Of a stretch of DNA of 64,000 nucleotides, positions 55,602-64,000 are shown piece by piece. Origin of the DNA: Rubripirellula reticaptiva (GTDB lineage Bacteria; Planctomycetota; Planctomycetia; Pirellulales; Pirellulaceae). The DNA is taken from positions 80,552-144,551 of the forward strand of contig NZ_SJPX01000003.1 in assembly GCF_007860175.1 (NCBI RefSeq). Direction: 5' to 3'. Each line of letters starts with the position of its first letter. Position 1 is the first letter of the stretch. The notes beneath the pieces were generated by a model, which was not told where the DNA came from, ran no database searches, and saw only the letters and a program-made list of their open reading frames with translations. Position numbers and translations under genes: made by a program.

Positions 55602-57659
55602 CTACTTCCGAGTTGGTTTCTCAGACGCATCTTGTGTGACCGAATTGAAACGAAGCGATTCGACGATGGATCGATGTCTCGCAGCGCGCCTCGGATCGGT
55701 ACGGCTGAGCAATTCGGCCAACTGTTGGTGAGCTTTGACGAAGTCAGCTCGAATCGCAACTGCCTTTTCCAAATGCACAATCGCTTCGCCAGTCTTGCGT
55801 TCTCCAAGCAAGCAGATTGCCAAACCAAAGTGATCGGTTTCGGAATTTCGAAATTCGATCAGCTTGCGAAAGTGAATGGCTGCCAACCGAGGCTTACGAT
55901 TCTGCATCGCGACTTGGGCGATCAAGTCGTGTCCGTCAATCGAAACCGAGCTGCCCGGTAACGAAGCTTCGATCGCGGGCCCTGCCAACGCAACGGCAAG
56001 CGATGACTGCCCGGCAAATTGCGCATCAAAAGCCAAAGCCAATCGCGTCGCCGGATCCGTCGGCTGACCCGCCAAGCTTTGCAGTAACTTTTCGGTTGAT
56101 TCTTCGTGCTGTGACCGGATGGCTTTCCGATCGCTGGCATCCAGATCTTGTTCGCCGCCATAGATGTACTTGTGCACGGCAACACATTGACGCCGTAACT
56201 GTTCGATACTGCCGATCAACTTGGGCTCAACCACCGGCACCAGTCGAACGGGACCGTCAAAGTCGGCAGATGATTGCGGATAAACTCCGATTCGGTGATT
56301 GTGCAACGCCGCGTGAGTCACGTTCGTCGGATTTTTGGGCATGTGACAATCGGCACACGCATTTGAATTCCTTTCCATTCGTTTGGCACGTTCGACGCCA
56401 CAGTCTTGGTCGGCATGGCATTTCAAGCATGCGTTTCGATGATAATCGACTCGTTGATCCGCAGTCACCTGGTGGTGTGGATCGTGGCAAGAGATGCAAG
56501 TCAGCGTTTCGGTTTGCAGATAACACGCACTCTGATGCATTTGTTCGACATGACCAACGATTGCGGTCGTGGTGCGATTTTCGAATCGATAATCCGTACG
56601 GTTCGTTTCCAAGCTTTCGCCCGGACGAAACGACCAGTGATCGACGCCCGCCGCCGGAACCGTTTCGACACCTTGCAAGTGACACTGCTGACAAATCGCT
56701 TCGCCAAGTTCCCGCGACAATTTGGCCGGATTGACGATCGGATCATCGACATCATCTTCAATCGCAACACTTCCGGCATGCAGTTCCGCGTGCAAGTTGC
56801 CGGCACCGTGGCACCGCTCGCAACTGATCGGTTCTTCGACGAGACGAAACTTTGCTTGGTTGCCGACTTGTTTTTGGATACGCCCAGCATGACAAAAAAC
56901 ACAGTCGGCTGAGATCTTGCGGGTGAACGATGGGTGCCTCGCCTGGTTGTATCCGGGCGACATCCCCCAGGCACCAGTTTCGCGGTACCAAGTCAAAGGT
57001 GATTCGTGCAGAAAACCATCGAGCGAAAACATATAGGTGTGCGCATGGGTTCCCGATCCAACTTCAAACTCCATCGGATACTCGCTGATCACCTTCGCGT
57101 CATCGTCAGCGACGTCGATCACTTCGCGATGAACCATCTGGCTACCATCGATACTAACTTCAAAACGTCGATTCGACGGTTCATGAAAGAATCCGCCCGA
57201 TTCCGGCCCCGCGTTTCTTGACTCGCCGATCGAACGCAGCGAAATGGCATGAGTGGTCTCACCGAACGTTTGAAATTGTTTGGGGTGACACTCGCGACAC
57301 GCATTGCTACCGATGAAACTGGGGTCGAGCGGTTCGAAATTTACTGTCGAAACAAGAGACTCGTTACCCACCGGCTGCGATGGCTCTAGCGTATCGCCCC
57401 TGCGGCTGACTTGGGCACCCTGCGGCGGAGTCAGATCGGGCTGGGTCGCTGGGGAAACAACCGGATCGGAAACTGGTCCTCGCATCCAAACCGCGGCGCC
57501 CCAAATCAACAATCCCATTCCCGCAATGATCGAAATCCACTGTGCGCGACCGCGACGTGGCGAGAATCGGTTAGCATCCGCCGGATCCAATCGATGCGCA
57601 TCGTTTTGTTTTGAGCCACCAATCCCTTTCGCCGATCGACGTTTTCGATTGCTGGCCAT
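55602..57659 (-). CDS. Multiheme c-type cytochrome (seven CxxCH) with TPR-like tail
   Basis: 685 residues from ATG 57659; the frame is open to 57782. The N-terminus is basic, then one membrane helix (WISIIAGMGLLIWGAAVWM, about 40-58), so the rest is periplasmic. Seven heme-binding motifs: CRECH, CVFCH, CERCH, CQQCH, CISCH, CLKCH and CADCH. The first set sits in a cytochrome c554-like region that carries further His for axial ligation. After about 470, TPR-like helices (GLAICLLGERKTGEAIVHLEKA) run to the C-terminus. It probably takes part in periplasmic electron transfer; no redox partner is adjacent. Confidence 0.92.
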   Translation of the reverse strand: MASNRKRRSAKGIGGSKQNDAHRLDPADANRFSPRRGRAQWISIIAGMGLLIWGAAVWMRGPVSDPVVSPATQPDLTPPQGAQVSRRGDTLEPSQPVGNESLVSTVNFEPLDPSFIGSNACRECHPKQFQTFGETTHAISLRSIGESRNAGPESGGFFHEPSNRRFEVSIDGSQMVHREVIDVADDDAKVISEYPMEFEVGSGTHAHTYMFSLDGFLHESPLTWYRETGAWGMSPGYNQARHPSFTRKISADCVFCHAGRIQKQVGNQAKFRLVEEPISCERCHGAGNLHAELHAGSVAIEDDVDDPIVNPAKLSRELGEAICQQCHLQGVETVPAAGVDHWSFRPGESLETNRTDYRFENRTTTAIVGHVEQMHQSACYLQTETLTCISCHDPHHQVTADQRVDYHRNACLKCHADQDCGVERAKRMERNSNACADCHMPKNPTNVTHAALHNHRIGVYPQSSADFDGPVRLVPVVEPKLIGSIEQLRRQCVAVHKYIYGGEQDLDASDRKAIRSQHEESTEKLLQSLAGQPTDPATRLALAFDAQFAGQSSLAVALAGPAIEASLPGSSVSIDGHDLIAQVAMQNRKPRLAAIHFRKLIEFRNSETDHFGLAICLLGERKTGEAIVHLEKAVAIRADFVKAHQQLAELLSRTDPRRAARHRSIVESLRFNSVTQDASEKPTRK

Positions 57660-57866
57660 TAATCGATCAATAAGAGAGATTGAAATGGAACGAGGCGACG
57701 AATTTGCTATGCAAAATAGCACAATGGTGTCACGAAAGGAATTCAAAGCGGCGAAACACGTCCGTCGATCCGATTTGGCCATCCGCCCGGTCTTGCCAGG
57801 GGTGATTTGAATTGGACAATGAATGCGCGGTTACACGTGTTTTGATTCTCATCCACGGCGGTCCCA

Positions 57867-58811
57867 TTGGCCAAGCTAAATCTTCGCAAATTCGCCGGCC
57901 CCGCCCTGGCGATCGCGCTGTTCGCTTTGGCCGTTCGTTTATTGGTGCACGAAGCCAATTCGATCACCTGGGAAGACTTCCGATCCGGCCTCACCAGCGT
58001 ACCGACATTATACATCGTGTTTGCCGTCTTTTTGGTCGCACTCAACTACGGCCTGTTGGTTTCGTACGACTTGCTGGCGCTGCGGTACTTGTGCCGATCG
58101 ATGCCACTTCGCCGCGTCGCGCTGGTGTCTTTCCTTGGCTTTACGCTAGGCAACAACTTTGGCACCTTCATGGCTGGTGCCCCGATTCGATTTCGCTTTT
58201 ACACTCGCTGGGGATTGTCGCCAAGCCAAGTGGTGGTGCTAATTTCAATCTTGGGGCTAACTTTTTGGAGTGGCCTTTGGTTCTTGGGTGGTATGGTATT
58301 GGTATGTGTGCCGATTGAGTTGCCACCGCCTTACGTGCTGCCAGTTGGCACTCGGACGCTTGGCGTGATCCTGCTGTCGCTTGCAGTTAGCTACCTGTTG
58401 GTTTGTACGTTTTGGCGAAAACCGTGGCCGATTGGCAAGCTTCATTTACGTCCACCCGAACCGGGTTTGATGGCAGTTCAAGCGTCGGTTGCGGCAGTCG
58501 ACTTGCTCATTTCAGCAACGGCGCTGTACCTCGTATTGCCAGGCGATTCACTGGTGCCGTTCACTTTGGTATTGGCGGCCTACTTGGCCGCGATCGCCGT
58601 TTCGTTGATCAGCCAAGTGCCGGGTGGATTAGGTGTGCTTGAAGTCATCCTGCTGGCGCTGCTGAAAGAAACGGTTGGCGATGCAGTGCTGGCATCGGTG
58701 ATCATTTTCCGAACCATCTACTATCTAATCCCACTGATGTTCGGCATGACGGCGCTAGTGATCCACGAAATCTATGGCGGTGCAGTCGAAGCCCGTGAGG
58801 CACGCCAATAG
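57867..58811 (+). CDS. Flippase-like membrane protein (lysylphosphatidylglycerol-synthase TM family)
   Basis: 314 residues from TTG 57867. About seven or eight hydrophobic helices; the family motifs are the FLGFTLGNNFG segment with RFRFY after it and ISQVPGGLGVLEVILLALL near the end. This is the UPF0104/MprF-N-like fold without the soluble synthase domain, so it is a predicted lipid or amino-lipid transporter. The neighbour downstream is an LTA-synthase-like enzyme, so both may act on envelope lipids. Confidence 0.87.
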   Translation: MAKLNLRKFAGPALAIALFALAVRLLVHEANSITWEDFRSGLTSVPTLYIVFAVFLVALNYGLLVSYDLLALRYLCRSMPLRRVALVSFLGFTLGNNFGTFMAGAPIRFRFYTRWGLSPSQVVVLISILGLTFWSGLWFLGGMVLVCVPIELPPPYVLPVGTRTLGVILLSLAVSYLLVCTFWRKPWPIGKLHLRPPEPGLMAVQASVAAVDLLISATALYLVLPGDSLVPFTLVLAAYLAAIAVSLISQVPGGLGVLEVILLALLKETVGDAVLASVIIFRTIYYLIPLMFGMTALVIHEIYGGAVEAREARQ

Positions 58812-58875
58812 GAATTCGCTTGCACAGGTAGAATGGAGCGAACCATTCCTCTGAACGCGCGGTATCGCCCCGATA

Positions 58876-61023
58876 ATGTTGCCCATCGAATCCCAAAAAC
58901 GGCTGATTATCTATGCGTTGCTCGCCGCGTTGGCAACTTTCTTAATCGCAACGTTTTATCCCGTGGGACGTCCGGCGGACGAAACAACCCAACTATCATT
59001 TGCGTCGGCATATGCGTGGATTGCAGCCCAGTCGCTAGCGCCGGCAATCGTGGTATTGATTCCATTGCAGCTCGTAACGCGACTATCTCCTCGACTTACT
59101 TGCCGCGTGGGTATGGCCCTGCTGGCATTATTGCCGATCACGATCTTCTTGGATGCCATTGGTTTCCACTGGACCGGCGAGCGACTACTGTCAGCAACGA
59201 CGGCACACATTGCGTGGTCACTGCTGCCCGGACTGATCCCGTTTGCGAGTTTCTCGACGATCGCAATGACCGCCTGTGCAATTCTGACAGTGTTGGTACT
59301 ACTGTGGTTCTCGGCATGGCTTTCAAAGTATCTAGCCGATCGTTGGTCGACGGATCACCCAGGCGAACTGTCGCCATTGAAGATAGGCTGGGTTCTTCTT
59401 GCAGGAACCGTTTTACTGGGATTGCCCGCGATGAAGCATCGCACCCGCACGATCGCCGAAATGCAGGACTACTCGACTCGGCATCCGTTTTGCGTGCTTC
59501 GTGTGATCGGATATCGATCCGTCGGCATGATGATTCCGACGGGCGAGTCTGCGGTCATGTCGCATCTTTATGGTTTTGGTTTGTCCACAGCAGTACAACA
59601 TCGCCTGGACGAATTAAAACAAGTCCGGATTCAACTCGCCGTCATAGATGACAAAACTGAGCGGCCAAGCCAAGAAGACCGCTCCGACGTCTTGATCATC
59701 ATCATGGAATCGCTGCAGGCATCATTACTCAACGAAGACGTAATGCCGAACTCGCACAAATTGGCTAGCGAGGGTCTGATGTTGACCCAGCATTTTACAG
59801 GCGGTAACGCTAGCAACCTGGGAATCTTTTCATTGCTGAATGGATTGGAGGCAACGTGGTTTCCCTATGCCGACCAATTTGAACCGCTGGCCAACCGGTT
59901 CTTTCATCAGGCAGATTACGAACTCGGTTTCTTTGGCGGGACGAACGACTGGCACTCCTTCGGAATGGAGCCCTTTATCAATCCGAAATGGTACGACCGC
60001 TTTAAAATCGAGCCAGTCGCCTGGTTGGAATCTGACCAGCGAGCAATCGACCATGTCCAAGAATTTCTTGGTCGCGGCAACAAGTCCCGAAAACCTCGCG
60101 TGGCCGTTCTGTATTTGTATTCCAGTCATGGTCCGTTTGCGTCACTCCCCGAAGAAGAAGTTTTCCAGCCCGCCGCAGAGTCTTACGTCACGCCGTTTTC
60201 GGACGCCATGCGGATGCCGGTTTGGAACAAGTACCGAAACGCTGTTCGGTCACTCGACAAAATGCTGTTACCGCTATTGGACCGTACCCGCATTACCGCA
60301 ATTGTTGGCGATCACGGCGAAGCGTTTTTGGAAGACGGAACCATCGGTCATGGCACGCGGTTGTCTCAGATCCAAAACATGACGCCAGGGATGATTTATT
60401 TTCCCGGTGGCAAAGCAAAACGGATCACCGAGCGAACATCTCATGCCGACATCTTGCCGACGATTCTTGATTCGATCGGAATCAAAACAAGTTCACCGGT
60501 TTTCGAAGGCGTCAATATCAACAGCACCGAACCTGCGTTGCTTGCCCAGCGACGATTCGCGTCTTGCAGTTACATGGGCGGATCGCTGATCCTTACCGGC
60601 CCATGGACTGAGAAACCGGATCGTCCCTTCGCGTACCGATGCGCCTATTCAATCAAGGACTGGCAAATCGCTCCGCTGAATCCCGTGGACACCAAAGGTT
60701 TGCAGTGGATACCGCCAAACGAAAAAAGCGGCAACGAATCTCGCGATTCCGAAACAATTGGCGACGAACTTGGAGATTGGCTTATTCGTCGATTAGGAGT
60801 CAACCCGATGGACGACGAACGGGACGAGCTAGAACTATTCGCCCAATACTTAACGGCCCCCGATCACACCATTCGATTGGCGGCCGTCAATCTAGCTGAA
60901 AACGTTAGCCGGCCAAGCGACGAACTGATCAATCTGGTCAGCGATCGCACTGCAGACAGTCAAAAAGAAATACGCGACGCGGCTCGAAAAGTGGTGATCC
61001 AACTGCAGCGCCGAGCGCGGTAG
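58876..61023 (+). CDS. LTA-synthase-like / sulfatase-fold phosphotransferase
   Basis: 715 residues. Four or five N-terminal membrane helices (to about 195), then a periplasmic alkaline-phosphatase-like domain. Metal and catalytic residues: Glu278 in IIMESLQASL, Ser313 in GGNASNLGIF at the place of the Thr nucleophile of LtaS, then VAVLYLYSSHGPF and AIVGDHGEAF. These are features of polyglycerol-phosphate or phosphoethanolamine transferases, not of FGly sulfatases (no CxPxR). The last 100 residues are helical and HEAT-like (LELFAQYLTAPDHTIRLAAVNL). It probably transfers a phospho-group from lipids to a surface glycan; the target is unknown. Confidence 0.85.
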   Translation: MLPIESQKRLIIYALLAALATFLIATFYPVGRPADETTQLSFASAYAWIAAQSLAPAIVVLIPLQLVTRLSPRLTCRVGMALLALLPITIFLDAIGFHWTGERLLSATTAHIAWSLLPGLIPFASFSTIAMTACAILTVLVLLWFSAWLSKYLADRWSTDHPGELSPLKIGWVLLAGTVLLGLPAMKHRTRTIAEMQDYSTRHPFCVLRVIGYRSVGMMIPTGESAVMSHLYGFGLSTAVQHRLDELKQVRIQLAVIDDKTERPSQEDRSDVLIIIMESLQASLLNEDVMPNSHKLASEGLMLTQHFTGGNASNLGIFSLLNGLEATWFPYADQFEPLANRFFHQADYELGFFGGTNDWHSFGMEPFINPKWYDRFKIEPVAWLESDQRAIDHVQEFLGRGNKSRKPRVAVLYLYSSHGPFASLPEEEVFQPAAESYVTPFSDAMRMPVWNKYRNAVRSLDKMLLPLLDRTRITAIVGDHGEAFLEDGTIGHGTRLSQIQNMTPGMIYFPGGKAKRITERTSHADILPTILDSIGIKTSSPVFEGVNINSTEPALLAQRRFASCSYMGGSLILTGPWTEKPDRPFAYRCAYSIKDWQIAPLNPVDTKGLQWIPPNEKSGNESRDSETIGDELGDWLIRRLGVNPMDDERDELELFAQYLTAPDHTIRLAAVNLAENVSRPSDELINLVSDRTADSQKEIRDAARKVVIQLQRRAR

Positions 61024-61043
61024 CTAAACGATCCTCAGCTCGC

Positions 61044-62483
61044 TTACAAACCCGAGTTGTCGAACTCGGCCAGCCCATCAAATTCGCTGTGCCGTTCCGG
61101 TGCACGGTCGCTGAACTTCGTGAACTCTGCTTCCCACGTCAATTCAACGTCGCCGACCGGACCGTTCCGCTGTTTCGCGATGATGATTTCCGCTTGCCCA
61201 GCAAACTGAGCTTTGTCTTCACCACGGTGATAGTACTCTTCACGGTGCACAAACATCACGACGTCGGCATCCTGCTCGATAGCACCCGATTCACGAAGGT
61301 GACTCAGTTTGGGACGGTGATCCTTACCATCCTCGGCTTGCCGGTTCAACTGAGACAAACAGAGCAGCGGCACCTCTAATTCTCGCGCCATCCCCTTCAA
61401 TCGACGAGCGATCTTGGCGACCTGTTCTTGCCGTGGATCGCGAGAGTTGTCCGGATCGATCAGTTGCAGATAGTCAATTACGATCAAGCCAAGACCATCT
61501 TCTTTGCGTTTGATTCGACGCGCCGTCGCGGCAATCTCGCTGACCGTTCGGCTGGGCGAATCGTCAACATAAAGCGGCGACTCACTGATCTCGTTAGCTT
61601 TGGAAATCAATCGATCTCGATCGTCTGACGAAATCGAACCGTTTCGCAATCGGTGACCGTTGACGCGAGCGAGCGAGCACAACATCCGGTCCGCCAGTTC
61701 AATCCCCGACATTTCCAACGACACAAACAAGACGGGCGCGCCTTGGACGATCGCACAGTGTTCGGCCATATTCATCGCCAACGCGGTTTTACCCATCGAC
61801 GGACGAGCGGCCAAGATGATCAGTTCGCCGTTGTGCAAACCACCTGTCATTTCGTCGAAGACTTTCAGCCCCGTTTCGGCTCCGCCGTCAACGTATTCAT
61901 CTCGCAACCGTGCCTCCATGCGGTCCATCGCTTGGTGCAATACGTCACTGATGCTGTGGACGCTTTGCGACGATCGACCGTCCATGATCGCGAACACTTT
62001 CTGTTCGGCCTGGGCACACAATTCTTTGGCCGTGCCGGTCTGTTCGTAGGCGTCACGCAGAATCTCGGTGCTGGATTCGATCAGCCGCCGGTAGACCGCT
62101 TTTTCAGAAACGATCGCCGCATAAAAACTTGCGTGCGCCGCATTCGGAACTGCGCCGGATAAACGCGCTAAATAAGCCGCACCGCCCACCGATTCGTAGT
62201 CACCTTCGGTCCGCAGACGTGACACCAAGAGCGTGATATCGATCTTCTCGCCGCCGTCGTACATTTCGCGCATCGCATGATAGATCTTGCGATTGGCGTC
62301 ATTGTAGAAATCGTCCGCCTTCAACGACGCAATTTCGTCACAGATCGAAGGCAACAACAGAACGCTGCCGATCACCCCCATCTCGGCCTCCTCGTCGAAG
62401 GGAGGCTCTCGCATCAAGACTTCAGCAGTGGTCGGTTCATTCTTCTTCTTTTTGAACCGGAATTCTTTTTCGTCTTTAATCAT
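61044..62483 (-). CDS. dnaB: Replicative DNA helicase DnaB
   Basis: 479 residues. N-terminal domain starts at PPFDEEAEMGVIGSVLL. The RecA-like C-terminal domain has Walker A AARPSMGKTALAMNMAEH, Walker B LIVIDYLQLI, the conserved LCLSQLNRQAE, and the end motif VMFVHREEYYH and AEIIIAKQRNGPVGDVEL. No intein or other insertion is visible. The N-terminus before the domain carries a Lys-rich stretch (FRFKKKKNEP). dnaA lies 140 bases upstream on the same strand. Confidence 0.97.
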   Translation of the reverse strand: MIKDEKEFRFKKKKNEPTTAEVLMREPPFDEEAEMGVIGSVLLLPSICDEIASLKADDFYNDANRKIYHAMREMYDGGEKIDITLLVSRLRTEGDYESVGGAAYLARLSGAVPNAAHASFYAAIVSEKAVYRRLIESSTEILRDAYEQTGTAKELCAQAEQKVFAIMDGRSSQSVHSISDVLHQAMDRMEARLRDEYVDGGAETGLKVFDEMTGGLHNGELIILAARPSMGKTALAMNMAEHCAIVQGAPVLFVSLEMSGIELADRMLCSLARVNGHRLRNGSISSDDRDRLISKANEISESPLYVDDSPSRTVSEIAATARRIKRKEDGLGLIVIDYLQLIDPDNSRDPRQEQVAKIARRLKGMARELEVPLLCLSQLNRQAEDGKDHRPKLSHLRESGAIEQDADVVMFVHREEYYHRGEDKAQFAGQAEIIIAKQRNGPVGDVELTWEAEFTKFSDRAPERHSEFDGLAEFDNSGL

Positions 62484-62623
62484 GGTTCCACATCCTTGGG
62501 AGGTGCCGAGCGAGCTGTCGCGTCTAATCTGTCGCGAAAAAGCGATCGATGCAAGGACAGGAGCAAACGAGAAAGACGGCCAGCCGGACTAGAGCGCCGC
62601 GAGTCTGCGGATTACGCGATGGA

Positions 62624-64000
62624 TCAGGCACGCAACAGGTTCTCGATTCGTTCAATCGCTTCTTGAGCCGACATCGCGACGTTACCACGGCCGATCGATT
62701 TTCCTTTTTCCAACCAACCCTTCACGTTCTTTTCCGCCGCCATTGCCGTGCTGTGCGATTTGCCGCCAAAATGTTTCGCAATCTCAGTGTACGCCGCCGA
62801 TGTCATTTGCCGCGATAAATACATTGCCAGCATACGAGGTTCCGATACGGCCCGCGTCTGAGCTCCGCTGCGAAGGACATCAAGCGGCAACTGGAACGCA
62901 TCGCAAACCGCCGTCTCGATGACTGACAAACTGGCAACCGGCTTGGCCGATCGCAATACATCACCGCCAAACCGACGAACTTCGTCCATCGACGGATTAC
63001 GGCCGTACATGCGTTGCAGCAGATTGATCGTATTGACGACGCCGCTGATCACGCGTCCATCCCCCGCAAGCATCGATGTCAACTGAGTCACCATCGCGTC
63101 GTCGACTGGCATCGAACACGTATCACCAAGCCAGCGACGCAAAATCGTCTCGCGAGTCGACAGGTCAAGCGGCCCCATTGGGCAAACCAAACCGCTGGAC
63201 ATTCGCCCGGCCAACTCGTGAGTCAAGCCTTGGATTTCGGTGGGAGCATGCGAGCCGCTGAAGATCAACGGCCGACCAGCGGCCGCCAGTGTTTCAACGG
63301 TGTACAACACTTCTCGCAGAGTCGCTTTCTTTGAGCCCAAAAACTGGACGTCATCGATTAATAGAGCGTCGACTTCGCGGTAGCGACGACGGAACGACGT
63401 GATGCCGCTGTTGCCAACCGAAGTGATGAAGTCGTTGGTGAACTGTTCGGCCGACAAGTGCATCACGCGGCGCATCCGGTGATGTCGACGAAACTGGTCC
63501 GCGATCGCGGTCAGCATGTGAGTCTTGCCACTGCCGGTCGGGCCGCATAAGAACAGGGGGCTGGCCAGTCCCGGTTGTTGGCACACCATCGACATCGCGG
63601 TGAACGCCAACTGATTGCACGATCCTGACACGAAGGTTTGAGCGTTCATCGGACGCTGCTGCCCTACCGCTTTGGCGGAAGGGTCTCTCAGCGACTTACT
63701 CAGAGACGTGTCGCTGCCAGCCGGCTTCGTCGGTGCTTTGGACGGCGACTTGGACTGTGGCTGCGGTGTTCCGCCCAGAGCGAAATCGCTTGAAACCACA
63801 ACACCATGGACGACGGTGGCGGCGACTTTGGGTGCGCGACGTTGATTGCGAACGGTACCGGCGCCGCTCGCCACCAACCCCGACATCGACATCGTCTTGC
63901 CGCGTTGAGATTCGATCTTCGCACTCGCTTGTCGACGACTGCGGACCGGTGATCTTCGCGGCGCGGAATCCGACTTTGATGCTTCGCCAAGCGGCAACTC
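62624..64000 (-). CDS. dnaA: Chromosomal replication initiator DnaA (5' end outside window)
   Basis: The frame runs off the right edge, so domain I is not seen. A basic, Pro/Ser-rich linker is followed by the AAA+ domain: Walker A CGPTGSGKTHML, Walker B LLIDDVQFLGSK, sensor region IFSGSHAPTEIQGL, arginine-finger area LAGRMSSGLVCPM. The C-terminal domain IV holds the signature YTEIAKHFGGKSHSTAMAAEKNV, in which the usual Asp of the GRDHTTV box is Ser. 458 residues are visible. No TTATCCACA-like DnaA box was found in the 140 bases to dnaB, so I do not place an origin here. Confidence 0.93.
   Translation of the reverse strand, partial: ELPLGEASKSDSAPRRSPVRSRRQASAKIESQRGKTMSMSGLVASGAGTVRNQRRAPKVAATVVHGVVVSSDFALGGTPQPQSKSPSKAPTKPAGSDTSLSKSLRDPSAKAVGQQRPMNAQTFVSGSCNQLAFTAMSMVCQQPGLASPLFLCGPTGSGKTHMLTAIADQFRRHHRMRRVMHLSAEQFTNDFITSVGNSGITSFRRRYREVDALLIDDVQFLGSKKATLREVLYTVETLAAAGRPLIFSGSHAPTEIQGLTHELAGRMSSGLVCPMGPLDLSTRETILRRWLGDTCSMPVDDAMVTQLTSMLAGDGRVISGVVNTINLLQRMYGRNPSMDEVRRFGGDVLRSAKPVASLSVIETAVCDAFQLPLDVLRSGAQTRAVSEPRMLAMYLSRQMTSAAYTEIAKHFGGKSHSTAMAAEKNVKGWLEKGKSIGRGNVAMSAQEAIERIENLLRA

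Noticed and set aside
62484-62623. Possible replication origin between dnaB and dnaA
   Set aside because: No DnaA-box-like 9-mer cluster and no AT-rich unwinding stretch was found in these 140 bases.

Overview
The window comes from a bacterium of the phylum Planctomycetota, most likely a Rhodopirellula-like member of the Pirellulaceae. The evidence is the gene content: a DUF1559 prepilin-like protein, a PVC-type heme-binding dehydrogenase, a secreted arylsulfatase, a BBP7-like outer-membrane barrel, a DUF1570 metallopeptidase, a TIGR03790-like protein, and many long secreted proteins with no homologue I can name. It is chromosomal: dnaA (cut by the right edge), dnaB, ligA, aspS, purM and an elongator tRNA-Met are all present. 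I see no insertion sequence, prophage, CRISPR array or rRNA.

Layout. Positions 1-1000 hold the tail of an unidentified gene with an 11-G tract inside its reading frame, then what looks like a small membrane-protein gene broken by two frameshifts. Positions 1108-6017 are a two-gene SbcD/SbcC-like (YhaO/YhaN-like) nuclease-ATPase operon whose first gene appears to start at an ATC codon. Then come a zinc-ribbon membrane protein, tRNA-Met with promoter and terminator, a coupled methyltransferase/flavin oxidoreductase pair, a large PVC-type cytochrome dehydrogenase and ligA. Positions 16.3-19.7 kb carry a sulfatase, a lipoprotein and a DUF1559 protein.

Positions 19.9-31.1 kb are the most notable block: six tightly packed plus-strand genes coding for a MoxR AAA+ ATPase, a DUF58 protein, a BatA-like VWA membrane protein, a 1194-residue coiled-coil membrane protein, a second VWA-like membrane protein, and a secreted caspase-fold (C13-like) protein with an apparent His/Cys dyad. 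Most junctions overlap by 1-4 bases, so they are probably one translationally coupled unit. The association of a MoxR/VWA module with a caspase-like protein is my best candidate for an undescribed system.

Positions 31.6-45.8 kb are mixed: a small protein behind a 10-C tract, a lipoprotein, a methyltransferase-larE-Ser/Thr kinase cluster, a TIGR03790-like protein, an outer-membrane barrel, an ABC1/UbiB-family protein, a lone iron-type ABC permease and a DUF1570 protein. Positions 46-52.7 kb are a minus-strand metabolic stretch (chorismate mutase, hypothetical protein, aspS, purM, deoC, secreted Gly-rich protein). Positions 53-61 kb carry a flotillin-like FloA, an alpha/beta hydrolase, a Dabb protein, a seven-heme cytochrome with a repeat-like tail, a flippase-like membrane protein and an LTA-synthase-like sulfatase-fold enzyme. 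The window ends with dnaB and dnaA on the minus strand.

Start codons are often GTG or TTG. Where several starts were possible I used signal peptides, domain borders, stop-start overlaps and Shine-Dalgarno-like sequences to choose. All assignments come from reading motifs by eye; no database search was run.
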